A stretch of DNA of 64,000 nucleotides from Pseudomonas fluorescens (GCF_000730425.1 NZ_CP008896.1:310001-374000), one strand, 5' to 3'; positions 9,185 through 18,452 are shown, counted from the stretch's first letter. Notes: generated by a model from the sequence alone, not told the origin. Translations and numbers: made by a program.

Positions 9185-9628
9185 ATGGAACCGCGCCTCA
9201 ATTACTACACGGCCTCGCCTCAAGCGCTCAAGGGCATGCTGATGCTGGAGGCGTCGATTTTTGATTTGTCCATTGAAAAGCCGTTGCTGGAACTGATCAA
9301 GATCCGTGTGTCCCAGCTCAACCGCTGTGGGTTCTGCACCGACATGCACTCAATGGCAGCACGCCAGCACGGGGAGAGCGAGCGGCGCCTGTTTGCCCTG
9401 TGTGTGTGGCAGGACTCGCCGTTCTTTACCGTGCGGGAAAAAGCGGCGCTGGCCTGGAGCGAGTCGATTGCCTCGCTGCCCACCTCCAATGTGCCCGATG
9501 AGCTGTACGCATCGATGCGCGAGGTGCTCAGCGAACAGGAACTGGTGGACCTGACCATGGCGGTTTCCGCGATCAGCGGCTGGAACCGCCTGGCGGTGAG
9601 CTTTCGCAAGCAGCCGCCAAATCCCTGA
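9185..9628 (+). CDS. AhpD-like / carboxymuconolactone decarboxylase family protein
   Basis: The protein has 147 residues when started at the ATG at 9185; an in-frame extension back to 8993 overlaps the mocR-like gene and is unlikely. The AhpD-type redox motif CGFCTDMH (about residue 40) and the surrounding helical repeat are clear. Members are peroxidase partners or alkylhydroperoxidase-like enzymes; the substrate is unknown. It is transcribed divergently from the MocR regulator that probably controls it. Confidence 0.85.
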   Translation: MEPRLNYYTASPQALKGMLMLEASIFDLSIEKPLLELIKIRVSQLNRCGFCTDMHSMAARQHGESERRLFALCVWQDSPFFTVREKAALAWSESIASLPTSNVPDELYASMREVLSEQELVDLTMAVSAISGWNRLAVSFRKQPPNP

Positions 9629-9645
9629 AGGCCAGCGCCGACGGG

Positions 9646-10413
9646 TCAGGAAAGGAAACCACCATCCACATTCAGCGAAACGCCGGTGGTGTAGGTGGAG
9701 GCATCGCTGGCCAGGTACAGCACGGCGCCGGCCATTTCGCTGGGGTCGGCTACGCGCTTGAGGGGGATCTGTGCCAGGGCCATGTTGAGGATCGATTCGT
9801 TCTTCACCAGCGCCGAAGCGAATTTGGTGTCGGTCAGGCCCGGCAGCAGGGCGTTGCAGCGGATGCCGAATGGCGCGCACTCCTTGGCAAACACCTTGGT
9901 CATGTTGATCACGGCGGCCTTGGTCACCGAGTAGATACCCTGGAAGTGCCCTGGGGAGATGCCGTTGATCGAGGCCACGTTGATGATGCTGCCACCGCCG
10001 TTTTCACGCATCAGCTTGCCGGCTTCCACCGACATGAAGAAGTAGCCACGGATGTTCACATCGACGGTTTTCTGGAACGCGCCCAGGTCGGTGTCCAGCA
10101 CGTTGCAGAACTGCGGGTTGGTGGCGGCGTTATTGACCAGGATGTCCAGGCGCCCGAATTGCTGGCGAATGCCGGCGAATACTTCAGTGATCTGCTCCAT
10201 CTCGCCGATATGGCAGGCGATGGCGGTGGCCTGGCCGCCGGCGGCGATGATTGCCTCGGCCACAGGCTGGCAGCCATCGATCTTGCGACTTGAGACAATC
10301 ACATGGGCGCCTTGCTGGGCCAGCAGCTTGGCAATGGCTTCACCGATGCCACGGCTGGCACCGGAGACAAAAGCAATCTTGCCGTCGAGGTCAAACAGGT
10401 TGGTCTTGGACAT
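9646..10413 (-). CDS. Short-chain dehydrogenase/reductase
   Basis: The protein has 255 residues, a classical SDR. The cofactor motif SGASRGIG is at about residue 17, NNAA at about 93, and the catalytic Ser and YSVTK (Tyr, Lys) at about 147-164. It ends in the typical VDGGFLS. It lies 21 bases downstream of the phosphotransferase gene on the same strand, a pair often found with acyl-CoA dehydrogenases in Pseudomonas, so an acyl or alcohol substrate is possible. The exact substrate cannot be read from the sequence. Confidence 0.9.
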   Translation of the reverse strand: MSKTNLFDLDGKIAFVSGASRGIGEAIAKLLAQQGAHVIVSSRKIDGCQPVAEAIIAAGGQATAIACHIGEMEQITEVFAGIRQQFGRLDILVNNAATNPQFCNVLDTDLGAFQKTVDVNIRGYFFMSVEAGKLMRENGGGSIINVASINGISPGHFQGIYSVTKAAVINMTKVFAKECAPFGIRCNALLPGLTDTKFASALVKNESILNMALAQIPLKRVADPSEMAGAVLYLASDASTYTTGVSLNVDGGFLS

Positions 10414-10434
10414 GGTGGTTCCTTGTGGGGGCGA

Positions 10435-11502
10435 TCAGAGTGCAGATTTGCCGATGACATTCAGGCTCATCTGCTCCAGTAATTTGTTCATGTGAATGAA
10501 CTGCGCAAAGCGTTTGTCCTGGGTCTGGCCATGGAAGAAGCGGTAGTAGATCTGCTGCACGATGCCCGCCAGGCGGAACAGGCCGTAGGTGTAGTAGAAG
10601 TCGAAATTGTCGATCTGGATGCCGGAGCGTTCGGCGTAGTAATCCACAAACTGACGGCGGGTGAGCATGCCGGGGGCGTTGCTCGGTTGGCGGCGCATCA
10701 GTTGCACGGGGGCAGGGTCGGCGGCTTCGATCCAGTAGGCGAGGCTGTTGCCCAGGTCCATCAGCGGATCGCCCAGGGTGGTGAGCTCCCAATCCAGCAC
10801 ACCGATGATCTGCATCGGGTTGTCGGGGTCGAGGATCACATTGTCGAAGCGATAGTCGTTGTGCACGAGGCTGGAGGTCGGGTGGTCGGCGGGCATCTTG
10901 TCGTTGAGCCAGGCCCGCACCCTTTCCCAGTTCGGCGCGTCGGGGGTCAGGGCTTTTTCATAGCGCTCGCTCCAGCCACGGATCTGGCGCTGCACGTAAC
11001 CCTCGGGCTTGCCCAGGTCTGCCAGGCCACAGGCGCTGTAGTCGACCTGGTGCAGTTCGACGAACTTGTCGATAAAGCTCTTGCACAGGGCTTCGGTTTT
11101 GCTGGGGTCCAGGCCCAGTTCCGGGGGCAGGTCCGAGCGCAGGATGATGCCCTTGACCCGCTCCATCACATAGAACTCGGCGCCGATCACCGATTCGTCG
11201 GTGCAGTGCACGTAGGCCTTGGGGCAGTAGGGGAAGCCGTCCTTGAGCTGATTGAGGATGCGGAACTCACGGCCCATGTCATGGGCGGACTTGGCCTTGT
11301 GGCCAAAGGGCGGGCGACGCAGCACAAATTCCTGTTCGGGATATTCCAGCAGATAGGTCAGGTTGGACGCGCCACCAGGAAACTGGCTGACTTTCGCGCT
11401 GCCGCTCAGGCCAGGGATATGGGCCTTGAGGTACGGGTCGATGAGGCTGGCATCCAGTTCTTCGCCGGGGCGAATCTGGGTGGATTGGTCATTGAGCGCC
11501 AT
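10435..11502 (-). CDS. Aminoglycoside-phosphotransferase-fold kinase (ACAD10/11 N-domain-like)
   Basis: The protein has 355 residues. The APH kinase fold shows the catalytic loop HNDYRFDNVILD (about residue 213) and the metal-binding VLDWELTTLGDP (about 235). The N-terminal lobe has FPGGASNLTYLL. Proteins of this subgroup resemble the kinase domain of ACAD10/11, which phosphorylates 4-hydroxyacyl-CoA, and are not expected to confer drug resistance. It is the upstream gene of a two-gene unit with the SDR. Confidence 0.88.
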   Translation of the reverse strand: MALNDQSTQIRPGEELDASLIDPYLKAHIPGLSGSAKVSQFPGGASNLTYLLEYPEQEFVLRRPPFGHKAKSAHDMGREFRILNQLKDGFPYCPKAYVHCTDESVIGAEFYVMERVKGIILRSDLPPELGLDPSKTEALCKSFIDKFVELHQVDYSACGLADLGKPEGYVQRQIRGWSERYEKALTPDAPNWERVRAWLNDKMPADHPTSSLVHNDYRFDNVILDPDNPMQIIGVLDWELTTLGDPLMDLGNSLAYWIEAADPAPVQLMRRQPSNAPGMLTRRQFVDYYAERSGIQIDNFDFYYTYGLFRLAGIVQQIYYRFFHGQTQDKRFAQFIHMNKLLEQMSLNVIGKSAL

Positions 11503-11631
11503 GCTTATCCCTTCTGCTTATTCTTGAGGCCTTGGACTATTGGTTAATCTAATGCGCACAGCCGACCCGCCACAAGGCTGGGACGGCTTAATAGGCTAGC
11601 GTGTTGCAAGGTAATCAGCGTGCCTGATCGG

Positions 11632-12585
11632 TCATTTTTCGGGCGGCGGCAAGGCTACCGGTGTGAGTACCGGACGACCGGCGAAGTACTCAAGCAGGTT
11701 GTCTGCCACCCGTTGCACCGTGTCGTGGGCCGCTTCCGGCGACAGCCCGGCTACATGGGGAGTGAGCACGGTGTTGTTGAGCCGTTTGAGGGCGTCGGGC
11801 ACGTTGGGCTCGTCATCGAACACGTCCAGCGCCGCACCGCCAATGCGCCGTTGTTCGAGGGCGCTGATCAGGTCGGCGGTGACAATCACGCTGCCACGGG
11901 CGATGTTTACCAGATAGCCATGGGGGCCGAGGGCGTCCAGGGCCTGGCGGTCGATCAGGTGGCGGGTGCCCGGGCCGCCGGGGGTGGCGATGACCAGGAA
12001 GTCCGAGGTGCGGGCCAGTTCCACCGGTGTGGCGCAGTAGGTGTAGTCCACATCACTGCGGGGCTGGCGGCTGTGGTAGCTGATCTGCATGTCAAAACCC
12101 AGGGCCGCGCGCCTGGCGATCGCCATGCCCACCGCGCCCAACCCCAGGATGCCCAGTTGCTTGCCCGCGAGGGACGGGCGCATGACCTTGGGCCATTCGC
12201 TGCGGCGTACCGCTGCATCGGCCCGGGGAATATCCCGCACCATCGACAGCAGCAGCGCCATGGCGTGGTCCGCCACCGATGGCGCGTTCACGCCGGCACC
12301 GTTGGTCACCACAATCGCACGGTTGCTGGCGGCCTGCAGGTCGACCTGTTCGTAGCCTGCACCGATCACGCAGATGATTTCCAGCAAGGGCAGGGCGTCG
12401 ATTTCTTCGGCGTACAGCCCCAGGGGGCCACGGGTCAGGACGGCCCGGATCTGCCCGCCATGGGTCTTGATGGCCTGGCTGCGCTCAGCCGGTGTTGGCG
12501 CCAGGATCACGTGGAAGTCGTTGCTTTCGATAATCGACAGGTATTCGTTGATGGTTTCAACCAGGACCAGAACGGTGATGGGCAT
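11632..12585 (-). CDS. D-isomer-specific 2-hydroxyacid dehydrogenase
   Basis: The protein has 317 residues from the ATG at 12585, which has an AGGAAG-like Shine-Dalgarno; an upstream in-frame start at 12630 is less likely. The NAD(P)-binding motif GLGAVG is at about 145. The catalytic Arg lies in NIARGS, the Glu in DDEPNVP and the His in TPHVAG, in the expected order. It would reduce a 2-keto acid such as glyoxylate or hydroxypyruvate to the D-hydroxy acid. It stands alone, with no partner gene pointing to the substrate. Confidence 0.9.
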   Translation of the reverse strand: MPITVLVLVETINEYLSIIESNDFHVILAPTPAERSQAIKTHGGQIRAVLTRGPLGLYAEEIDALPLLEIICVIGAGYEQVDLQAASNRAIVVTNGAGVNAPSVADHAMALLLSMVRDIPRADAAVRRSEWPKVMRPSLAGKQLGILGLGAVGMAIARRAALGFDMQISYHSRQPRSDVDYTYCATPVELARTSDFLVIATPGGPGTRHLIDRQALDALGPHGYLVNIARGSVIVTADLISALEQRRIGGAALDVFDDEPNVPDALKRLNNTVLTPHVAGLSPEAAHDTVQRVADNLLEYFAGRPVLTPVALPPPEK

Positions 12586-12705
12586 TGGAGAGCTCTTCCT
12601 GAAGGCTTTGATGGAAGAGAGTATGCACATTTTGCCCGGCGAATCGGCGACCGGATGTAGATAAGGCGCCGCAGGCTGATACCCCGCGGCACCATCTGCC
12701 GAGGT

Positions 12706-12903
12706 TCAGCCTATGCGTGGGTAGGGAATAAGGGAAGGTTGTGACTTCTGCTCCTGGAGCTCAACACCGTTGAAGTTGAAGGACCTGGGAGCAGGTTGTT
12801 TTTGTTCGGGCTTGTTCTGCTGGTCGTATTGTCGGGTGATGGTATCCGTCAGCAGGCTGGTATTGAAGAGGCTGTTCAGAATGTGTATCGGCATTGAGGT
12901 CAT
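12706..12903 (-). CDS. Small hypothetical protein (65 aa)
   Basis: The start at 12903 is supported by CGGAGA 6 bases upstream; an ATG 18 bases earlier is also in frame. The product is rich in Gln, Asn, Ser and Pro with no membrane segment and no motif I recognise. It could be a regulatory or stress peptide. Confidence 0.5.
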   Translation of the reverse strand: MTSMPIHILNSLFNTSLLTDTITRQYDQQNKPEQKQPAPRSFNFNGVELQEQKSQPSLIPYPRIG

Positions 12904-13176
12904 TTTTGGTTCTCCGAGCACAAAGTCAGGTTTTTTGAACGGGACACGCCTTTAACAGCGGGCGGGGTGATGCGTCAGTTGGGTGGGGGATACGCTGCAT
13001 AACGTTCCGGGCAGTACACGCTTGGAAATGTAAGTGCTGGCCGGCTCTGCATTCGTCAGCTAAGTCTTTGCTTCTTCAGGCGAATCCCGGACAATCGCGC
13101 CCTTGTTGCGGTCGTGGCGCTGCCTGTCAGGTTTTTCTGACTCGCCGCGATCGTATGAAAGCGGAGATCCGAGCGG

Positions 13177-14454
13177 ATGAATGATCAGGCCAATAGCGTC
13201 GATGAACGCTACGCAACGACACCTGTAACCCTCACGGGCTGGAGCCGCCAGGACACGACCTGGATGCTTGGCCTGTTCGGCACGGCGATTGGCGCCGGTA
13301 CTTTGTTTCTGCCCATCAACGCTGGCCTGGGCGGCTTCTGGCCGTTGCTGATCCTCGCGCTGCTGGCGTTCCCCATGACCTATTACGCACACCGTGGCCT
13401 GACGCTCTTTGTACTGTCGGGCCGTGCGGGCTCGGACATCACCGAGGTGGTTGAAGAGCATTTCGGCATCAAGGCCGGTGCGTTGATCACCTTGCTTTAC
13501 TTCTTTGCGATCTTCCCGATCCTGCTGATCTACAGCGTGGCGCTGACCAACACGGTTGGCAGCTTCATGTCGCACCAGCTGCACATCGAGCCACCGCCAC
13601 GGGCGCTGTTGTCTTTTGTGCTGATCCTGGGCCTGCTGGCCGTGGTACGTTGTGGTGAACAGGTGATCGTCAAGGCCATGAGCCTGATGGTCTATCCGTT
13701 TATCGTGGCCTTGCTGTTTCTGGCGGTGTACCTGGTGCCGCACTGGAACGGCGGCATCCTCAGCACCGCCAGCACGGTGCCAGCACCGTCGGCGCTGCTG
13801 CACACCTTGTGGCTGGCGATTCCGGTGATGGTGTTCTCGTTCAACCACTCGCCGATCATCTCGGCCTTCGCCGTTGATCAAAAACGCCAGTACGGCGCCC
13901 ACGCCGAAGAGCGCAGCTCGCAGATCCTGTCCCGCGCCCACCTGTTGATGGTCGCGATGGTGATGTTCTTCGTGTTCAGTTGCGTGCTGACCTTGTCCCC
14001 AGGCCAACTGGCCGAGGCCAAGGCGCAGAACCTGTCGATCCTGTCCTACCTGGCCAATCACTTCGATAACCCGACCATCGCGTTTGCTGCGCCGTTGATC
14101 GCGTTCGTGGCGATCGCCAAGTCGTTCCTGGGCCATTACATCGGCGCCAGCGAAGGTCTCAAGGGCCTGATCGTCAAGAGCGGCCGTCGTCCGGGCGCCA
14201 AGGCCCTGGACCGCATGACCGCAGGCTTCATGCTGGTGGTGTGCTGGATCGTCGCCACGCTGAACCCGAGCATCCTGGGGATGATCGAGACACTGGGTGG
14301 GCCGATCATCGCCTCGATCCTGTTCCTGATGCCGATGTACGCGATTCGCAAAGTGCCGGCCATGGCCAAGTACCGTGGGCAGATGTCCAATGTGTTCGTG
14401 ACCCTGGTCGGCCTGGTGGCTATCTCCTCGCTGATTTACTCGCTGATCCCCTGA
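13177..14454 (+). CDS. Serine/threonine-type transporter (HAAAP family, SdaC-like)
   Basis: The inner-membrane protein has 425 residues with about 11 hydrophobic segments. The first segment carries the family's GTAIGAGTLFLPINAG motif, and SFNHSPIISAFA appears at about residue 222. SdaC and TdcC import serine or threonine with protons. The ATG at 13177 follows a GGAGA motif. It is a single gene, convergent with rhlI. Confidence 0.88.
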   Translation: MNDQANSVDERYATTPVTLTGWSRQDTTWMLGLFGTAIGAGTLFLPINAGLGGFWPLLILALLAFPMTYYAHRGLTLFVLSGRAGSDITEVVEEHFGIKAGALITLLYFFAIFPILLIYSVALTNTVGSFMSHQLHIEPPPRALLSFVLILGLLAVVRCGEQVIVKAMSLMVYPFIVALLFLAVYLVPHWNGGILSTASTVPAPSALLHTLWLAIPVMVFSFNHSPIISAFAVDQKRQYGAHAEERSSQILSRAHLLMVAMVMFFVFSCVLTLSPGQLAEAKAQNLSILSYLANHFDNPTIAFAAPLIAFVAIAKSFLGHYIGASEGLKGLIVKSGRRPGAKALDRMTAGFMLVVCWIVATLNPSILGMIETLGGPIIASILFLMPMYAIRKVPAMAKYRGQMSNVFVTLVGLVAISSLIYSLIP

Positions 14455-14461
14455 TCTTCGG

Positions 14462-14482
14462 AGCCGGCGACCCCGGCTTTAC
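14462..14482 (+). terminator. Possible terminator after the serine/threonine transporter
   Basis: A short stem AGCCGG/CCGGCT with a 5-base loop is followed by TTTACT. It is only a 6-bp stem, but it lies between two convergent genes. Confidence 0.45.
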
Positions 14483-14494
14483 TCATCGATCCAG

Positions 14495-15073
14495 CTAGGC
14501 AACGGCCGACTCAGCGTGCAACGCGAGCCGGCCGTTTTTCTGCCAGGCTGGAAAACTCAGCGCCACCACGTGATCTTTGTTCACCCTTTGCGGGGAACCG
14601 AGGCGACTCAACTGCACGCCATTTTTCAGGAAATAACGCTCCAGCGCCGGAGTGGTCACCGCCACCACGCGACTGGCTCCCTGGCTCCAGGCATGGTGCA
14701 GGCTGTTCCACCAGACCCGCATCGGTAAGCGGCCTTTTTCCAGGGCGCGGGCGGCAAAGCGCGACACTTCCCAGGTGTCATTGCTGCGCGGGATTGGCTG
14801 GTCGCACAGAAAGCCGAAGACTTCCGACAGCAGATAAGGCTGTGTGGTCGGCAGCAGCCGCGCGCAACCGCAAACCTGACCTTGTGCGTCCAGAGCAAGG
14901 ATGTGCCGAGTGTCGGCCTGGTCGAACTGGTCGAATTCGCGTTGGGGCAGGGCGTAGGTGGAGTCCAGTTGCCAACCCAGTTGCTGGATGAACACTTCGT
15001 GGCGATAGCGGCCCAGGTCGTCTTCAAGGGCGGCCGACAGCTCATGGTGATGGCGGGTGATGATGCTGATCAT
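14495..15073 (-). CDS. rhlI: N-acyl-homoserine lactone synthase (RhlI-like)
   Basis: The protein has 192 residues and belongs to the LuxI family. Conserved positions visible are the N-terminal Arg/Phe/Trp set (RHEVFIQQLGW, about residue 24), the paired Asp in FDQFDQADTRH (about 47-53), the Arg of CARLLPT (about 70) and the EVSRFAA motif (about 102). It makes the diffusible AHL signal from S-adenosylmethionine and acyl-ACP. It begins 28 bases after the rhlR stop codon and is the last gene of rhlABRI. The acyl chain (C4 in P. aeruginosa) cannot be deduced here. Confidence 0.92.
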   Translation of the reverse strand: MISIITRHHHELSAALEDDLGRYRHEVFIQQLGWQLDSTYALPQREFDQFDQADTRHILALDAQGQVCGCARLLPTTQPYLLSEVFGFLCDQPIPRSNDTWEVSRFAARALEKGRLPMRVWWNSLHHAWSQGASRVVAVTTPALERYFLKNGVQLSRLGSPQRVNKDHVVALSFPAWQKNGRLALHAESAVA

Positions 15074-15101
15074 TGGATGTCCTTATCGTGATCGGCGGGC
15101 C

Positions 15102-15827
15102 CTAGATCAGGCCCAGTGCGGCGGCATAGGCAGCCGCCAGTGTTTTGTTGGCTGCCCCGAATTTCTTCTGGATGGCCTTGAGGTGAAAGTTCACCGTGTT
15201 GATGGAGATGGTCAGGATCAGTGCAATTTCGCCTGAACTCTTGCCGTCGGCGGTCCACTGCAGGATTTCCCGCTCACGCAGGCTGAGGCAGATCGACGGG
15301 TGGCAGCGTTCGCTATGGCCAAGGTCGGTCAGGCGCTGTGTCACCTGTTCGAGTATGCAGCGCAGGCGCAATTGAATTTCGTCGCTTTCAGCCTGGGAAA
15401 TCTGGTCCTGGCGCCGAGCCACGGACAGTACCCGCAGCGAATGATCGTGGCTGCGAATCGGCAGCGTGGCGCCGATGCACAGGCCCCAATCCCGGGCTTC
15501 CAGCCATAGCTTGCGGCTGTTATCAAACAGGGCGTCGTTCCACAGCACCATCTCGGTGGAGCGCAAGCCACTGAGAATCGACGGATCGACTGCCGCGTAG
15601 TTTTGCGCTTCGTAATGTTCCAGCCATGTTTCGGGGTAGGAGCCGTAAATCTTGGTTTTTGGGCGGGTAAAAGGGGTCAGGTGGCGTACGCCATAGGCGT
15701 AGTACTCGAATCCCAGTTGCAACACTTCCCGTTCCAGCAGCGCGAACACCTGTGCCCCTTCCTGTTGCTTGAGCATCTCTATCCGCAAGCGATTCCACCA
15801 GCGGATGAGGTCGTTTTCCTTCTCCAT
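15102..15827 (-). CDS. rhlR: LuxR-type quorum-sensing regulator (RhlR-like)
   Basis: The protein has 241 residues from the ATG at 15827, the same length as P. aeruginosa RhlR; a longer in-frame start overlaps rhlB and is rejected. The autoinducer-binding domain occupies about residues 15-165, with Tyr/Trp/Asp residues in YYAYGVRHLTPF, YPETWLEHYEA and AVDPSI. The C-terminal LuxR helix-turn-helix (LSLREREILQWTADGKSSGE) follows at about 178-235. AHL binding would activate rhlAB through the lux box upstream of rhlA. A sigma-70-like promoter lies just before it. Confidence 0.93.
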   Translation of the reverse strand: MEKENDLIRWWNRLRIEMLKQQEGAQVFALLEREVLQLGFEYYAYGVRHLTPFTRPKTKIYGSYPETWLEHYEAQNYAAVDPSILSGLRSTEMVLWNDALFDNSRKLWLEARDWGLCIGATLPIRSHDHSLRVLSVARRQDQISQAESDEIQLRLRCILEQVTQRLTDLGHSERCHPSICLSLREREILQWTADGKSSGEIALILTISINTVNFHLKAIQKKFGAANKTLAAAYAAALGLI

Positions 15828-15859
15828 GGACAGTCGCCTCGATTCCTGGAACCTTTGGC

Positions 15860-15887
15860 AATCTAGCCCACGAGATATATCTGTCAA
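15860..15887 (-). promoter_or_regulatory. Sigma-70-like promoter of rhlR
   Basis: On the minus strand a perfect -35 TTGACA (15887-15882) is separated by 16 bases from -10 TAGATT (15865-15860), 32 bases before the rhlR start. It would allow rhlRI expression independent of rhlAB. Confidence 0.55.
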
Positions 15888-15946
15888 ACTTTTCCTGTGC
15901 TTTGCCGACGGCTCTGGCACGGTGCTTTTGCCTGAAAGGCTTGGGT

Positions 15947-17227
15947 CTATGATGCTTGGCTCAGGCGAGGTATGGCGTGGCGCGCGTGGCACTGCTCAAT
16001 GGCCTTGACCGCGGTTTCACAGGACGCTGCGTCGCTGGGCATCAGGTTGCTCACCCGCAGGCAGGCGCCTTGCAACCGGGTGTCATGCAACAGCGCGCTG
16101 ATCGCACCTTGCAGGTCTTGTCTGTCCAGGGGCAGGGCAAGACGTATCCCGCACCCTAGGCGCACCAGTCGTTCGGCGTTGTCGAACTGGTCATGTGCGA
16201 TCGGCAGGACAATCTGGGGAATGCCGGCTGCCAGCGCCAGGCTCATGGCGCCAATGCCACCGGGGTGGACCAGGCCGGCGGCACGGGGCAGCAGCGAACC
16301 CATTGGTAAAAAGGGACGCTGTATGACCGTGGACGGCAGGTCGGCGAGGATCGGCCGGTCGCCGGTCAGAAGAATGCCGCGTGCGCCGACCCTGTGCAGC
16401 GCTGCCAGGGCGAAGCGATAGAACTGCTGGTCAAAGTGCTCAGTAGAGCCTTGGGTGAAGACAATGGGGGCCGGCCCGGCATCGAGGAAGGCCCGGGTCT
16501 GTTCATCGAGCCCCAGGGTGCCACCGTCGAACAGTGGGAAGCCGGCCATGTGCAAAGGCTGCGGCCAGTCTTGCTGTACGGGGGCGAACCATTCGGGGAA
16601 CAGGCAAATCACCCCTTGGGGCGAATGCATCCATTGGCTGAAGATGTTCTTCGCCACGCCTGGCAACCCGCGTTTGCGGCGCAGCGCATTGATTTTTGGG
16701 GCACAGGTGCGGTCAAGGCTCAGGTATTCGATCCCGCGCCAGAGCCATTTGCGCACAGGCAATGGCAAGCGTTGCGACACATTGAAAGTGGGGTGTACGG
16801 GCGGCAAATGTGCCGACAACAGCGTTGAAGGCGACACCTGGACCGAAAGGTAAGGTAAGCCGTATTTCTCATGGGCAATACGTGCGCCCAGGGCCCATAG
16901 CGAGCCGACCACCACCGTATCGTCAGTGTGATGGGTGGTTACATAATCGTAGACCGGCTCTAAAAGCCCGGCGATGGCTTGCCACAACACGGCGAAGGAG
17001 GTCTTCGGATCCCACAGGCGGGGATCGCCCATGGCGGCGTTGTAGGTCGCTTCATCGCATAACGGCACGAACGCCAGGCCCTGTGCCTCGATGGTGCGCT
17101 GAAACGCCGGCATGCTGCACAACGTTACCTGGTGACCGCGCAGGGTCAGAGCAACGCCCAGGCCGATAAAGGGAAAAACGTCACCGGCCGACCCGATGGC
17201 AATCATGATTACTCGCATCATCCGCAT
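15947..17227 (-). CDS. rhlB: Rhamnosyltransferase chain B (RhlB)
   Basis: The protein has 426 residues, a GT-B glycosyltransferase of the GT1 type. The N-terminal GSAGDVFPFIGLGVAL motif and the C-terminal sugar-nucleotide motif GLVHPGGIGAMSLALAAGIPQIVLP are both present. It couples dTDP-L-rhamnose to the 3-(3-hydroxyalkanoyloxy)alkanoic acid made by RhlA, giving mono-rhamnolipid at the inner membrane. It starts 16 bases after rhlA and is co-transcribed with it. No rhlC-like second rhamnosyltransferase is in the window, so mono-rhamnolipid is the predicted product. Confidence 0.94.
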   Translation of the reverse strand: MRMMRVIMIAIGSAGDVFPFIGLGVALTLRGHQVTLCSMPAFQRTIEAQGLAFVPLCDEATYNAAMGDPRLWDPKTSFAVLWQAIAGLLEPVYDYVTTHHTDDTVVVGSLWALGARIAHEKYGLPYLSVQVSPSTLLSAHLPPVHPTFNVSQRLPLPVRKWLWRGIEYLSLDRTCAPKINALRRKRGLPGVAKNIFSQWMHSPQGVICLFPEWFAPVQQDWPQPLHMAGFPLFDGGTLGLDEQTRAFLDAGPAPIVFTQGSTEHFDQQFYRFALAALHRVGARGILLTGDRPILADLPSTVIQRPFLPMGSLLPRAAGLVHPGGIGAMSLALAAGIPQIVLPIAHDQFDNAERLVRLGCGIRLALPLDRQDLQGAISALLHDTRLQGACLRVSNLMPSDAASCETAVKAIEQCHARHAIPRLSQAS

Positions 17228-17243
17228 CCTTGCTCAAAAGTGT

Positions 17244-18137
17244 TCAGGCGAAGCTCAACTGCGCTCGGTGAGGGGGCGTCACGCAGAACGTTTCTGGCCG
17301 GGTGTCGCGCAGTGTCAGCAAGTGGCCGAGCAGCGCGCGGTGCACACCGTTGGCCGCGGCCCTGGATTCCAGATCGAGAAAGTGTCCGCTGCACTCGGCC
17401 GTAGAGAAGCTGCAGTCGCGGATGTACTGTTTGAAGCGTTGCACGTCCAGGGCGCTGGTGTATTCGTCCCAGGCCCCATTCAAAAAGTGCACATGGCTGT
17501 CGATGTCCGACAACTGCGGCAGGTAAGCCCCTTCATTGAGTTTGAGGGCCTGGTCGATATGGAATCGCGCTTGATGCTGCTCGGCGTTGATCAACTGTGC
17601 CATGTGCTGTTGATTAGCGGTCTTGAGCCGGGGCGGCAGGTGCTTGCCCAGCGTCTGGTTGAGCAAGTGGCCGATACCGTCGTTGTCATCCCGGGCCATG
17701 AGTGCCTGGGCGCCGCTGACGTATTCGAGCATCGGGCCGTTGAGGCCGGGGGCGAATGACATCACCACCGAGCTTTCGACGCTGTCCGGTTTTTGGGCGA
17801 GGGCCAGCAGGATCGACAGGCCGCCCCAGGAGGCGGAAACCAGATGGTGAATATTGAAGTGCTCGATCAAGGCCAGCAGGATCTGCACTTCGTCGTCCTT
17901 GGTCACCAGGCACCGGTCCGGGTTGTGAGCCCGGGAGTTTCCGGCGAAGGGTAAGTCGAACAGCACCACGTTGAAGTGCTCGGCCAGGCATTTGCTGGTA
18001 CGGGCAAAGGCCGAGGTCGTGGCCATGGCGCCATTGACCAGCAGTACGTTCTTTTTATCGGGGGCATCGCCGATTTGTTCCACCGACACCGCATAGTCCT
18101 TGAAGATTCTCTCGATCACATATTGGTTGCGCCACAT
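17244..18137 (-). CDS. rhlA: HAA synthase, rhamnosyltransferase chain A (RhlA)
   Basis: The protein has 297 residues with an alpha/beta-hydrolase fold. The sequence closely follows P. aeruginosa RhlA as I recall it, for example [32 protein letters not shown] and SASWGG (nucleophile Ser). RhlA dimerises 3-hydroxyacyl units to the lipid moiety of rhamnolipid. TGGAGGTG precedes the ATG at 18137. It is the first gene of rhlAB, and a lux box lies about 195 bp upstream. Confidence 0.95.
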   Translation of the reverse strand: MWRNQYVIERIFKDYAVSVEQIGDAPDKKNVLLVNGAMATTSAFARTSKCLAEHFNVVLFDLPFAGNSRAHNPDRCLVTKDDEVQILLALIEHFNIHHLVSASWGGLSILLALAQKPDSVESSVVMSFAPGLNGPMLEYVSGAQALMARDDNDGIGHLLNQTLGKHLPPRLKTANQQHMAQLINAEQHQARFHIDQALKLNEGAYLPQLSDIDSHVHFLNGAWDEYTSALDVQRFKQYIRDCSFSTAECSGHFLDLESRAAANGVHRALLGHLLTLRDTRPETFCVTPPHRAQLSFA

Positions 18138-18332
18138 AACACACCTCCATTAAGCACTTAAAAACGGGTGAGAGCGCCCCTGCCACTGGGCTCGGGCACC
18201 GAGGGCAAGGCTTGGCTGTTTTTTATTAGAAGTTGTACGGCATACAGCGCGAAGTACATCCAAAGCAGGCAGATCCCATGACGCGGGCATCAAGGTGAAG
18301 AGAGTTTCAGTCTTCAGGAGGGTGAGGGACAA

Positions 18333-18348
18333 CTACCTGATCTGGTAG
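18333..18348 (-). promoter_or_regulatory. lux box upstream of rhlA
   Basis: CTACCTGATCTGGTAG has 5-bp perfect arms CTACC/GGTAG around a TGATCT centre. This matches the class of LuxR-family boxes (CT-N12-AG) used by AHL regulators in Pseudomonas. Its position upstream of rhlA fits activation by the RhlR-like protein. No clear -10 element was identified. Confidence 0.7.
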
Positions 18349-18400
18349 GTCGATGCCGACCGCCAGTGCCTTGCGGCCGGGTTGCCGTTTTCCAGGCATA

Positions 18401-18434
18401 AAAAAACGCCGCGTATCTTGCGATACGCGGCGTT
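18401..18434 (-). terminator. Rho-independent terminator of acnB
   Basis: A 13-bp perfect stem (AACGCCGCGTATC and complement, 4-base loop) is followed on the minus strand by TTTTTTT. It lies 18 bases after the acnB stop codon. Confidence 0.9.
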
Positions 18435-18452
18435 CCTTACATCAACGCACCG

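Noticed and set aside
15828..15992. Longer N-terminus for the RhlR-like protein
   Set aside because: The extension overlaps the end of rhlB and the predicted promoter. The ATG at 15827 gives 241 residues, the length of known RhlR.
18138..18180. ROSE-type RNA thermometer in the rhlA leader
   Set aside because: P. aeruginosa rhlA has one, but here I could not find a clear anti-Shine-Dalgarno segment pairing with GGAGG near the ATG by eye.
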